A stretch of DNA of 64,000 nt from Rhizomys pruinosus (lineage: Eukaryota > Chordata > Mammalia > Rodentia > Spalacidae), in NCBI GenBank assembly GCA_009823505.1, contig VZQC01009545.1:225050-289049 (forward strand), given 5' to 3'. The notes beneath the pieces are model-generated. The model saw only the letters and a list, made by a program, of their open reading frames with translations, ran no database searches and was not told where the DNA came from. A program made the position numbers and the translations under genes. Positions 33,874 through 45,060 of the stretch are shown one piece after another. How positions within the stretch are numbered: position 1 is the stretch's first letter; each line of letters begins with the position of its first letter.

Positions 33874-35150
33874 AAGTTCTTTGTTTTCCATGGGCATGCC
33901 ATTACTGGAAGACTATATCCACTTAATTAAACTATTACTAAGCCTTTGGCTCCTTTTGTAAGCTAAACATTTAAGCATAAAACTTTCCTTCCACTAACCC
34001 CAAATAATGTATGCATATGTAGTGTATGTCTGTATGTATATGTGTGTTTTGCTTGTGTCGTAAAATATCAGCACAGAAAGTAGTGAATATCATTGAAAGA
34101 AATGAATTATCCAATTCGTGCTGCTGAGATTAGATCCATGATATCTATTTTTGTTGTCTATGCTGTTCTGGGTCACTAGGCATTAGAAAAGAAAGTTATC
34201 TGATAAAACAAGTTCCCTTTTTCTTTCCCTTGTGATGCTGGGTGTACTGGATCAATAAAGATTGAATAAGTCCATTGTTTGAGAACAGTTCTGAGTTAAA
34301 TCTGAAGGAACAAGTTTCAGAACAGATCAAGCTCACTGTTGGTTTGAACAAAGGACAATGAGTCAGGCTGTCTTCTGAAACTATCATGATATACCTGGCA
34401 TCTCTTTGTTGCAGTTTTCTGTATCAATATATTTTTTTCTTTATCTATTGACACATTTCTACCTTCTTTGTGCTAAACAGATATTTTATAGTATGAAATT
34501 TAAGTTTATATCAATGAAAAATTCTCCAGAGATTGAGATTTATATTATACACATGGAAAAAGAGAGAGTTTATTAAGGAATTTATTAATGTTTTTATGAA
34601 GTTTGAGAACCGTCAAGATTTTCAAGATAAGTCAGTATAGTGGAAATCAAGGAGATTTAATGATATAGACACAGAGAAACCATTCTTTCAATTCACGTTC
34701 AAAGGCAGAAAAAAAGGCTAGTACCCTATTCTGAGAACTGATTTGGATGTTGAATACTATAATAATTTGTGGAATCTTGGTTGGAACATGCATACATATA
34801 TTAGGCAGGGAAATTTCATTTACCAACTTACAAAATTAAAATTAAATTCTAAGCAAAAACACTCATGGAAAAACAGCCAGAGTAATGTTTGATCAAATAT
34901 CTAGACACACAATGGCCCATTCACAGTGACTGATAAAAGTGCCTATCACATAATTTCTTTGGTATTTGTGTTGCTTTGACTTTGAGCTATTCCTTTGTGG
35001 TTTCTATGGTGTTTACAACTAACATGTAGGTTTTTAAACATTGAAGTTGAGATGCATAATTATTTTATTTCAGTTGTGTCAAAGATTTGCCTCCAAGACT
35101 GGGGATCTACCTTAGTTGCTGTGAACTTTTACAGCATGTATGAAGCTGCG
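33874..35150. other. Unassigned DNA
   Basis: About 1.3 kb with no recognised element or gene. Confidence 0.4.
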
Positions 35151-35738
35151 GATTTTTTTTTTTATAATTTTCATTTTTTATTGATGCTTTGTGTATTTCA
35201 TACATCATTTTCCAATTCAGTTCAGGCATATTTCCCTTTCCATTTCCCTTCCCCCTACCTCACCCCACCCCATCCCAGATCATGCATTCTGCCATAACTG
35301 TCCTGCATCTTTCTCTCAGTTATTTTTTTCATTTTTAACAATAAGTGATAATTTATGAGTACAAGCATCCTTCATGTAAAACCAGTTTGCAAGCATTTGT
35401 GCCCAAACCCACACAGCCCATGGGTCCCACCATCCAGCAGGGGGGGCTTGTATGTTCAATCAAGTTGATGAAATGAGTGCCCAGACTATATTGCTGTAGT
35501 TTCACCATTCACCCCAATCGCAGCCCTTACATTCTACCACGCCCCCTCTTTCACAGATTGTTCGCTAGGCTTAGAAAAGGGGCACAGGTCGATGAGAAGC
35601 AAAACAGTCTACTTTCTCTGGAGCTGTTGTCTTGGACTCTGGTAAATTCTGGCTGTTTCCTTTCATGGGCTGACAGTTTGTCCAGTAATAACCTTTTGAT
35701 CCTACTAATGAAGCACAGGCAATTATATATATATATAT

Positions 35739-35781
<43 letters not shown>

Positions 35782-35960
35782 TTTAAACAGAACTAATTAT
35801 TATGGTAGGTTACTTTGCTATAGACACAGATGTTTTGATGGTATCCTAATCCATGAATTACGCTTTTACTATAAAAGATGACAAGATCTTATTGTGGCTT
35901 ATAACATTCTCCTAACCATTAGAGGATGTAAGCTTGTGGCATCAGCCATTGGTTATTCCT
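35151..35960 (-). mobile_element. Dispersed sequence joined to an L1 3' tail, antisense
   Basis: On the minus strand, a 620-bp body (35960-35335) is followed by an L1 3' end (AACTGAATTGGAAAATGATG, then an A-tail at 35153-35163). The body is a close copy of 10971-11500, which is likewise followed by an L1 3' end. It may be a variant L1 3'UTR. A TA/GATA microsatellite has expanded inside it. Confidence 0.7.
35724..35780. repeat. (TA)n(GATA)n microsatellite
   Basis: About 17 bp of TA are followed by ten AGAT/GATA units. The homologous place at 11172-11180 has only a short ATATAT. Confidence 0.95.
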
Positions 35961-36371
35961 CCAAGGAGAGAGCTAATAGCCAATTAGATTTGGGATATGC
36001 AGGCATATGGCTGCCTCCGCTGCACAGTATTTCCAGGCAGGTGAGGTGTAGCTGGTGCTGATGGAGGAATCTTGCTTGACTCAAGGAGACCCATATTTGC
36101 TTTATTGGTTTAGTGGCCTTTGGTAACGCTCTCTGGTATTCCAGAGACCATCTGTACACTTGCATGTGTTGTCTCAATACATCTTTCCCATGTTAACGTC
36201 CTCAGCATCACGAGTTGTGTGAAATTTGGCAGTAGTTGCAGCAGAGTCAGTGCAAGGGTTTCCTCAGTTATATAGGGAATTCCAAGCCTGTCTGGACTAG
36301 ATGAGACCCTGTCTCAAAACAAAAGACAATGCACATACACAAGGCACCAATGATATGTCACAGAAGTAAGC
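35961..36371. other. Upstream extension of the dispersed sequence, or unassigned
   Basis: The minus-strand frame 36177-35953 is open for 74 codons but shows no family I know. A short B1-like end (GACCCTGTCTCAAAACAAAA) lies at 36305. Confidence 0.35.
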
Positions 36372-36533
36372 CAGGCTTAGTGGCATATGCTTTTAATCCC
36401 AGCACTTGGGAGGCAATGGAAGGCGGATCTCTGTGAGTTCAAGGCCAGCCTGGTCTACAAAGTGAGTTCTAGGACAGCTGGGAACAGACAGTAACTGACA
36501 GGGAGACCCTGTCAAAAAAATACAAAAAAGTAT
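36372..36533 (+). mobile_element. B1 SINE
   Basis: TTTTAATCCCAGCACTTGGG, CAAGGCCAGCCTGGTCTACA and GACCCTGTC are followed by an A-rich tail. It carries a ~12-bp internal insertion (CAGTAACTGACA). Confidence 0.9.
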
Positions 36534-37162
36534 GTAACAAAAGTAAAATTTTTCTTGTATATGAGTTCATTTTTATCTCATTTTTTGTGATTTTATTGTC
36601 ATAAGATTATTTATGCATTCACATATTTCATATTCACATATGTGTACAAAATATGTAGAATTTATTGTCATGCCGGTATTATAATCACCTGAACAAATAC
36701 ACTCTTAAGTTTTTAAGGATCTTTCTTTTCCTTTCAACCTGTGCAGATCAAATGGACTGTGTCCCTACCATGTGTCAATGGAACTGTCTCTGGAGCCCTG
36801 TTTCTTCCACTGTGTCCCCTTGAACAAGCCATACCCATAATTTATGCAAAATGGTGTTCACAGCTTCTTTGGGGCACTACAAGTTCAAGTTCAGCTCCAC
36901 ACTTTATCTTAATAGACCATCTGGCCCTTTCATATGTAGTATCTCATTCATCCAAGGTCATGCATCCTTTCCCTATTTCAGCTGTGTCCAATGGATATGG
37001 GTAGCTGCACTTCTTACAGCACTTTGGTATGTTAATCATCTAGCATACTCACATTCATTCATTATTTTTTTGGATAGAGTACCAAACTGAAGTTTCTAAG
37101 GATACCCCCTGGTGTCTAGGTCATCAGACTGAAGAGTGGATGGTTTTTCTGGGGTTAATTAA
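36534..37162. other. Unassigned DNA
   Basis: Two overlapping open frames lie at 36741-37090 (87 and 79 codons). They show no recognisable motif and I do not call them genes. Confidence 0.35.
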
Positions 37163-37176
37163 AAATTAATTAATTA

Positions 37177-37326
37177 GCCGGGCGTGGTGGTGCACGCCTT
37201 TAATCCTAGCACTTGGGAGGCAGAGGCAGGTGGATCTTTGTAAGTTCAAGGCCAGCCTGGTCTACAGAGTGAGTTCCAGGACAGCTGGGGCTACAGGGAG
37301 ACCCTGTCTCGAAAAGACCAAAAAAA
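37177..37326 (+). mobile_element. Young B1 SINE with TSD
   Basis: The element runs from GCCGGGCGTGGTGGTGCACG to GTCTCGAAAAGACC and an A-tail, so CpGs are retained. TSD AATTAATTAATTA lies at 37164-37176 and 37327-37339. Confidence 0.95.
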
Positions 37327-37699
37327 AATTAATTAATTATTAGTCAAGATTTTATCAAATAATAAAAGTCATTCTTAGCAAAATATTGCTTTAAGTCAGA
37401 AATTGATGTTATATACCCAAAAGTCATTTATTTTTCTTTTATGCCTTTGTAAGTAGTTACCATGAAATGTGACCTATATGTTACTTATATTACCTATACT
37501 ATAGAATGTAAAATTTTTACATGGATTCAAAGTATTGTCAGGTGTTCACAACTAGAGTCTGAAGGAGTTTTCTGTTTTTATTTTTAGATCAAATAATTTA
37601 GTGGTAAATTTACTTAGTTTGTATTTGAGAGCATCTAAATTTTTTCTTCAATTTAGAAGTTCATAATTTTTGCACATAAAATTATTGTCTCACACTATT

Positions 37700-38760
37700 T
37701 TTCTTTAATACAGTTACTCTGTCATATCCCTTCCCTCTAGCTGGTGTGGTTTCTAGCTGTCAATCCACTGTTTTTGTTACTGAGAATTTCTTGGAAACAA
37801 GAAGTCAGTCTTTTCTTGCTGCTTTCAATATTCTTCATTTTGATAGTTTGATTATATTTACTTGGAATTTATTGAGCTTCTCATATGAATGAACTCATTG
37901 ATTTCATACAATTGAGAAGTCTTTAAGCTATCAGTTCTTTGGTCACACTTTCTGCTCATTCTTTTATTTTTTCCACTTCTGAGACTCACACTGGGCTTCC
38001 ATTGATTTGCATAAGTGAGATCCTAAAGCTCCCTTGGGATTTGTGCATTTTGCTTCACCTTTAAAACTTTCTGTTCCTCATATTTAGCAATTTCCATTAG
38101 CAGATTTTTAGGTTCACTGATTCTTTTCCCATACCGATTTTCTGTCAAGCTCTGATAGTTATTTTCCATCTTCTTTATTGTACTTTTTACTCCAGCATTT
38201 CTATTTGACTCTTCTTTATAAAAATAATTTCCTTATTGATATTATGTTTTATCAAGACATTTTTATAATTCCTTCAATTTCTTCAGACATGGTTTCTTTT
38301 ATTCTTTGAACACATAAGTAGATCAAATTCTTTATGTCCAATGTTATATTATTTTTAAAATAGTTTCTGTTCACTAATTTCTCATTTGTATGTGCATCAT
38401 AATTTATTACATATTAAATATCATATATATTGTTATATTCTTATTATTGTTTGTTGATAGTTTACTGCCTTTATTAAATTAATTCTATTTATCTTCCTTG
38501 TATTCTATGACCATTAAAGTCTCAGTTAACTTTGCTAATCTATGTTGTTCAGAGATTTTTTTTATTATGCCCCGACTGGAAAATTGTTTGTGTTGTTATT
38601 GCACACATTTAAAATTTTTTTATTTATACTTAAGCTGAAGTTTTGCTGTATGTTTTTTGTTGTCTTATTTATACCAATGTACCATTTTGTACATGCCATG
38701 CTAAAATGTATGGATAAATACTTCATACAGAGAACACTTATCCTAGGAGAAAATAATGAA
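37700..38760 (-). mobile_element. Ancient L1 (L1M/HAL1-type) relic, antisense
   Basis: The plus strand has the pattern TTTATTGAGCTTCTCATATG, ATTTCTATTTGACTCTTCTT, TTCAGACATGGTTTCTTTTA and TTCTTTGAACACATA. I recall this order from the antisense of old mammalian L1 elements shared across placentals. It has no coding capacity left. Confidence 0.5.
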
Positions 38761-39136
38761 TTTTAAGTAATTACTTTAAAGGACTGTGGTATATAATTTA
38801 TGTACGATATTACACAATAAATACTTTTTTATGCATTTGAAAGCTAAAATAAATGTAAAGTCTATTACAATTATAAATTTTTCAAAAGAATCTATTTCTC
38901 AATCTATTCTAGTTACCTATAATATTTCCCCTTTAAAATGTTTTCAAGAATCTCTTTGTGACCATTTCTATAAATAAACAATATATATTTGAGAAGTTAA
39001 ATAAAACAAACCAGGTACAGGATATGTTTTGAACCTTCTTTCCACAAAGAAATGATAATGGATTAGATGATATTTATACTAATCACTCACATTTGGGTAT
39101 CAGACCATGTATGCATGCATCTTGTGTCATAGTGTC

Positions 39137-39137
<1 letters not shown>
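38761..39137. other. AT-rich unassigned DNA
   Basis: No element recognised. Confidence 0.35.
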
Positions 39138-39143
<6 letters not shown>

Positions 39144-39180
<37 letters not shown>

Positions 39181-39193
39181 CTATCTATCTCTA

Positions 39194-39237
<44 letters not shown>
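39144..39237. repeat. (TA)n(CTAT)n compound microsatellite
   Basis: About 33 bp of TA are followed by about 58 bp of CTAT units with one interruption. Confidence 0.95.
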
Positions 39238-39257
39238 AATCATCTTTCTATCTATGA

Positions 39258-39575
39258 TGTTTCTGTGCTTAAATACAGTGACCAAGAGAACTTTTGAGCC
39301 TATGGTCCCAGAGGAATCAAGAATCCATCTTGGTGGAGAGGCATGGTGGCAATAGGTGACCAAAGCAGAAAGAGGAGTGTACAAATCTTTAATCAGGCAA
39401 AGGAAGCAGAGACCAACTGGAAATTGGGCAAGGCTTTAAGAACACTCAAAGCCTGCCCCTGTGTTGCACTTCCTCTTGCAAGGCCACACCTCCTAAAACA
39501 GTGCCAGCAAATGGGGACAAAATGTCCAAATACATTGAAGCTATGGGAGACATTTTCATTCAAACCACCACATAT
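39258..39575 (-). mobile_element. URR1-like hAT repeat, antisense
   Basis: GGAGAGGCATGGTGGCAATA, AAGCCTGCCCCTGTGTTGCA, GGCCACACCTCCTAAAACAG and TTTTCATTCAAACCACCACA match the reverse of the URR1 pattern. The last lies at the terminal inverted repeat end. Confidence 0.7.
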
Positions 39576-40285
39576 TTGTCACACATAATTTGAAAGTTAT
39601 AAAAACTTATGCTTTTCCAATACACACAATGAATTCAGATTAACTTAGTGTTCTTTTTGTATGTGTTACATTTATGCTTATTTGTATTTGAATGATCAGC
39701 ATTTTCTCAAGTTATATATTGCTTTGATAATTATTATGAAAGAAAACCTGGTACTAAATGCTTCCATCATTTGAATGTTCTGTGATGACTACAGAAGTTT
39801 GAAGAATTAGAAAGAAACATGTTATTCTAAAATGTATCATGCTGAGAATATGAAATATTACAATATAATTTAATTTTCTTGGTTATTGAAGTCCTCTATT
39901 TTTAATGTGTTACTTATTCTGGATTTGGGGTTTGAATACTCACTCTGCTAATGCTTTCTTAGGACAATTATAGTCCTATGCATAATTACATATTACAGCT
40001 CCCAGAAAAGATAGAAATTAAATATCATCAAAATTAAGCACAGTTTGGACATTTGAAACCAGTTGGTGTTTCTAATGTAAATGTATAGGAAATATTTGTC
40101 TCTCTTTCAATTCAATCAATTAAACGTTTCCCTGAATTGACCTTTCCTTTTACAAGGCTATGCTATCCAGCCTCATATTGCTTAAATAGTCCATGTATTT
40201 TCCCTTGTGTCTTTTAAACTTATATGTGCATAGAATGGTACTCCAAAATATGCCATGGATTTGTTTTATGTAATTGAATCCTATA
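39576..40285. other. Unassigned AT-rich DNA
   Basis: No element recognised. Confidence 0.35.
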
Positions 40286-40299
40286 AAACACAATTATTA

Positions 40300-40515
40300 T
40301 TTTTTTACTTTATTTTTATTTCTGTATGTGTATGCATGTAGGTTTGTGCGCCCATGTCATGCGATGCCGCAGAGATCAGAAGAGGGTCTCGGATTCCCCT
40401 GGAACTGGAGTTCTCCTGGAATTGGAGTTACAGATGGTTCTTAGGCGCCATGTGGTTGCTGGGGATCGAACCCGGGTCCTCTGCAAGAGCAGTCGGTGCT
40501 CTTAACCACCAGGCT
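40300..40515 (-). mobile_element. B2-type SINE, slightly 5'-truncated, antisense
   Basis: The 14-bp TSD AAACACAATTATTA lies at 40286-40299 and 40516-40529. It stops at AACCACCAGGC, without the last ~16 bp of the head, so reverse transcription ended early. Confidence 0.95.
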
Positions 40516-40529
40516 AAACACAATTATTA

Positions 40530-41450
40530 ATATAAAAGTGGTTCTGTGGGATGATAACCTAATATAAATTTAGACAAGTCCCTAGTTTTGGTTAACCTAC
40601 TTATGTTTAAGAAAAGGAATGCATTGAGAGCAATGCTTACCCAGTTCTGAGAAATAAATGGGTTCTAGAATTCTGAGTACATTTTATATCTGTTCCTATT
40701 TAGCATGATAGCCATAAAAACCTTATCTAAAGGTGAAAAAACAAAATGTGAATAGAATTAGGGAAATTACTGAAATATTTATATCATTCTTTTCATTTGA
40801 GTTATTCTAGGCACTTCTCTTTGTTTCATGATCCTTTTGTGAAAAAGAGGCTACCTATACATGAAGAAAAACAACTTAAATTATCATTAGATAGATGTTT
40901 GAAAATGAGAAATAATAAGATGTAAAAGAAAAGGAAATGCCTTCTCAAAAATATAAAAAAGATTTGCTGAAACTAAGTGCATGAATAAACTTTCCTTATA
41001 TAATTCCTCACATAATATATAGTGAAAAGTAAAATCCCATATGCCCATTCTATTCAAATTTTACCTTGTCATACAAAAACATATTTTCCACTAGTTTTCT
41101 ATGAATTTTCATATATGAAATAAATTTTGTATATACATACAGGTTTTTGCATAGGTTATTTTTGCTTATCTGACAATTCCATGTTACTCACAAGCCATTC
41201 TTCAATTCTCACTAGTTGTTTATATAGCTATATGCTGTTTCACACACCTACTGAGTTTCTAGGTCTTAAAATTTGCTAGCAAAATAATTGTACTATAGAA
41301 AGCTATCTTTTGTTTTTTATTTCTTTTATCCAAAGTAACAAACACTTTTCTGAGAGTATACGTTTTGTTATGATCAGTAACACATTTTTTTGTATTTTTC
41401 TTTTTTAAAAGATTTTTTTATTTTTTATTGCTGTTTTGTATATTATTTTT

Positions 41451-41452
<2 letters not shown>
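40530..41452. other. Unassigned AT-rich DNA
   Basis: No element recognised. Confidence 0.35.

Positions 41453-41494
<42 letters not shown>
41453..41494. repeat. (GT)21 microsatellite
   Basis: A pure GT run followed by CTAACACACACAC. Confidence 0.95.
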
Positions 41495-41495
<1 letters not shown>

Positions 41496-41640
41496 TAACA
41501 CACACACTTGGGTATGTGCTTTCGAATACAGTTCTTTCAAAGGTCAGATACAATGGATTGCTTTGGAGGTGGAGTTACTGATGGCTGTTAGTTCCTGATA
41601 TGGATGCTAGGAGCCAAATTCCTGAACAAGAAGATAATAC
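41495..41640 (-). mobile_element. B3-type SINE, diverged, antisense
   Basis: AAAGGTCAGATACAATGGAT, GGAGGTGGAGTTACTGATGG and ATATGGATGCTAGGAGCCAA follow the reverse B3 order. The head is missing. Confidence 0.6.
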
Positions 41641-41645
41641 ACTTT

Positions 41646-42141
41646 TTTTTTTTTTTTNATGCAATGTCCCTCTTACCCATAGTCCCTAAAAATAATACTG
41701 AACCAATTGTTCCTGTGTTGATTTTACTCACCAGAAATGCAACTCTGGAGACCTCCATATAGCTGAAAATCCTCATTCATAGGGCTACTAGAACAAACAA
41801 GGAAATGACTAGGGGTTGCCACACTTCACATGATCTACAAGGAAATATCTCACAATTAATTCAATATAGCAAAGCAAAATATTATCATAGAGTATGGGAT
41901 GGTCAAAGTCCTGAAAAAGAAATAGAAATGTCAATTGAAAGGATATAATTTCAAAAAACACAAAGATTTGACTATAAGGTAGCTTACATGATCCAAATAA
42001 AGAAAATCACAAGTATGGGCTGCATCAATCGACAAAATCATTGCAATCAGAAAAATGTATTTGTTAATTCAAATGTAGGCCATTTGAAATGTTTTAGTTA
42101 GAGTAACCACAACAGAAAGAATGAACAATAGTGAAGAAGTC
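41646..42141. other. Unassigned DNA with one N
   Basis: A T-run with an undetermined base at 41658 is followed by AT-rich DNA up to the first base of palindrome P1. Confidence 0.4.
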
Positions 42142-42362
42142 CTAAGGCAGTTGTATGAAATAGAAAAGTACAATGGTATCTATATTATTAAAAACTAAGA
42201 AGAAGGGGAGAAGAGGTAAAATACACATATCTTCTCTTCTAGAAATAATTGTAAAGTTATCCCAAACCAGAAAAGTAAACAGATTCCAGCAACTTAATCT
42301 ATTAAGGAAAATGAAGGAAACAGAAGACACAAAAATCAAATTAATCAAAAGTCACAAATGAG

Positions 42363-42580
42363 GGTCATGAGCAGTTAGATTCCTCAGTAGATAATATTTT
42401 TGCCAAGCCTGGTAATTTGATTTAGATCCCTGGACCCCATGTGAATGAAAAGAAAGAGTGAATCATGAAAAAGTTAATGCTGATGACTTCTCCAAATTAT
42501 GGCCATAAAACAGCATGTGTCCACACCATACACACACATAACACACAAGCATACAAATAAATGTAAATATAAAAAAATAT
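42363..42580 (+). mobile_element. Diverged tRNA-derived SINE
   Basis: GAGCAGTTAGATTCCTCAGT, AGATCCCTGGACCCCATGTG and an ACACACACATAAC-type end suggest B4 or B3. The mirrored copy is in the right arm at about 46217-46500. Confidence 0.5.
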
Positions 42581-43844
42581 AGGAAAATGTAAAAGCCACA
42601 GATGAATTCTGAAAACATGAACAAAAACTCTCTATCAAATGAAATTTCTGTAAGTCTTTAAGTGGGTTTCTTTCTCAAATAGAATGGATTTAGTCATACA
42701 TACTAAAGAATAACTGACCCATTGACATCACAATGAATTTCTCAAAAGAACAAGCACATCCTTGCTCTCTCTTTAGATAAAAATATTATCATACTAAGCC
42801 ACCAAACCATTCTTAATTTAACTTTCTATCAAGATATGAGTGTACTTAAATTAGTTGCTAAATCCTAAAGGTGGCCATGTTATGAATAGTTAAGACATGT
42901 TCCATTTACATAAATTTTTGTTAATTTTATTGTAATTTTTTGCAGTAATTTTAAAAAACATTTTAATCATCCTTATAACCCTTGCTCTCTCTGTTCTTGC
43001 CCATAGCCTCTCCCACTGGATTTTATGCAGTCTATGATTTATTTTAAGGCCTATCAAATCAAGCTAGTGTCCTCAGACTTCCCCCAGTGCAAGTTCATCA
43101 ACTGGGGTCTAGTCAGTCCATCCAGAATCCCTTTTTAAAGATTCAACTCTTCCTCACCCAGTGTGATCAGATGCCAATAGTTTTTGTCTAAGACTGTGAT
43201 CTGCTGCGCCATTTCCCAAAGTTTCTATGCTGGGTTTTTAGGTTTGAGTTTGCATGGGTCTTGCATATACTGACACCATTGCTGTAAGGGTATAAATGAA
43301 CAATATCCCAGGAGCCTCTATGACTCTGGTTACACATGGCCATGCACCTCCTCCCCTTGGTCTCACAATCTCCCCCTCTCCCTCTGCAATGTTCCTGAGC
43401 CCCCAGGTGATTGAAGTTTAATAGAGGAGTCCTGTCTAGGGACCCACACTCTACAGACTGTGGCCATTTCAAAGTACAAAATTTGCAAGCTATAAAGGAA
43501 GATGGTGATATATAAAAAGTAAAAAGAGAATAAAACTTACAAATAAAGTGCAATATTTATAAAAATCCATGTAGAAAATTGAAAGAGCCATAACCACATT
43601 TGTATACAATCAAAAGCTTAGAGACTTTATGATCATTACCTCTGCCTTATGATAAATGCTCAAAGAGGGCATTAAATTTTAATAAAAAGCACTGAACACA
43701 ACTGAAGAATATAAAATATAAAACTAATTGTTAATTTAATACACTTATCTTCCCAGCCCAAAGGTTCAAATCCCTCCACAATCCTTCCCCCAAAACACCA
43801 AGGTTCAGGTCTGTCACAGCAATACCCACTCTTCTGGTACCAAA

Positions 43845-44262
43845 TTTCTGTCCTGGTTTTTCTTCCATTGCTGCGACAAAACACTGCTCTGACCAAACAC
43901 CAAACTAGGGGAGGAAAAGGGTTTATTCAGCTTACATCTCCGGGTCACAGTTCATCCCTTAAGGGAGCCAAAAGCAGGAACTCAGGGCAGGAACCTGGAG
44001 GCAGGAGCTGAAGCAGCAGGCCATGGAGGAAGGCTGTTCACTGGCTGCTCCTCTGGCTCATGCCCAGCCCGCCTTCTTATAACAGTACACAACAACCTGC
44101 CCAAGGGTGACACCACTTCATTGTGGCTAGGCCCTCCCACACTGCTCGAGACCAATCAAGACAATACTCCACAGATGTGGCCACAAGCCAATCCAATGGA
44201 GCCCAATTCCCAAATTGAGGCTCCCTCAAACCCAGGTGTGGTAAGTTGACAACTAAAGCTAA
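43845..44262 (-). mobile_element. hAT-like rodent repeat at inner end of P1 left arm
   Basis: TTCCATTGCTGCGACAAAAC, GGAGGAAAAGGGTTTATTCA, AGGAACCTGGAGGCAGGAGC and GGTAAGTTGACAACTAAAGC match the reverse of a rodent non-autonomous repeat I associate with RCHARR1/URR1. Confidence 0.55.
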
Positions 44263-44637
44263 TGATAATATATGTTGATGAATCAGTAATTGGATTTTTT
44301 CATAGGTATTGTGAAAAAGTAGAAAACACATAAAACTTTATGTTATTTAATCGATTATGAGGTCTTCCTTAAAGTTAATAATGTCAAAAAGATAATCTGG
44401 TTAATACTCAATGTCTTTACTTACCTTCTATCTCATTCTCTTGTATTGTATTATACCATCTTTTCTTTTTATTTATTTTATAATGTCTATTTCTTGTTTT
44501 ATTATAAATATATATACCAGCACTAAAAAATTGCTATAATATATACCTTCATTTATAATGCATTCTCTCTCTCTCTTTTCTCCATATATATATAATATAG
44601 TATATATAAATTAATAATGATTATTATTGTGCTGATA
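44263..44637. other. Spacer at the centre of P1
   Basis: 375 bp of AT-rich DNA. Its part 44505-44600 (ATATATACCAGCACTAAAAA..GCATTCTCTCTC) reappears inverted outside the right arm at about 46845-46937. Confidence 0.85.
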
Positions 44638-45060
44638 GGGCCTTTAGTCCAACTTGACACCCTGGTTGGAGGGGAGCCTCAAATTTTGTGGAATTGCTTC
44701 CATTGGATTGGTTTGTGGCCACATCTGTGGAGTTTGTCTTGATGGTCGAGCAGTTGGGGAGGGCCTCCAGGGGTGCAACACTGGGCAGGTTGTTGTGTCT
44801 GTATAAGAAGGCGGGCTGGGCATAAGAGCCAGGGAAGCAAGCCAGTGAACGCTTCCTCCATGGCCTGTGCCTTGCCAGCTCCTGCCTCCAGGTTCTTGCC
44901 CTGATTCGCTGCTTTGGGCTGCCCTAAGTGACTGAACTGTGACCCGGGAGATGTAGGCTGAATAAACCTTACTCCCCAGTTTGGTGTTGGTCAGAGTGTT
45001 TTATGTCGCAGGAATGGAAGACAAACACAGGACAGAAATTGTTACCTAGAGAGTGGGGTA
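44638..45060 (+). mobile_element. hAT-like rodent repeat at inner end of P1 right arm
   Basis: This is the mirror of 43845-44262: AGTCCAACTTGACACCCTGG, ATAAGAAGGCGGGCTGGGCA, GCTGAATAAACC and CAGAGTGTTTTATGTCGCAG. Confidence 0.55.

Larger units (their letters stand above)
42142..44262. repeat. Palindrome P1, left arm
   Basis: It is the reverse complement of 44638-46718. The outermost ~165 bp are identical by eye, beginning CTAAGGCAGTTGTATG. Further in, the match is interrupted by small indels. The arm contains a SINE (42363-42580), an unassigned dispersed stretch (42960-43540) and a hAT-like repeat at the centre. Confidence 0.95.

Noticed and set aside
35953..36177. 74-codon minus-strand frame as a small gene
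   Set aside because: No motif, no start context and no family recognised. It adjoins a dispersed repeat and may be part of it.
36741..37090. Two overlapping 79-87-codon frames as an exon
   Set aside because: No splice context or protein family is visible. Frames of this length arise by chance in 64 kb.
39144..39237. TA-rich and CTAT tracts as origins or cruciform regulators
   Set aside because: They are ordinary compound microsatellites with no supporting neighbours.
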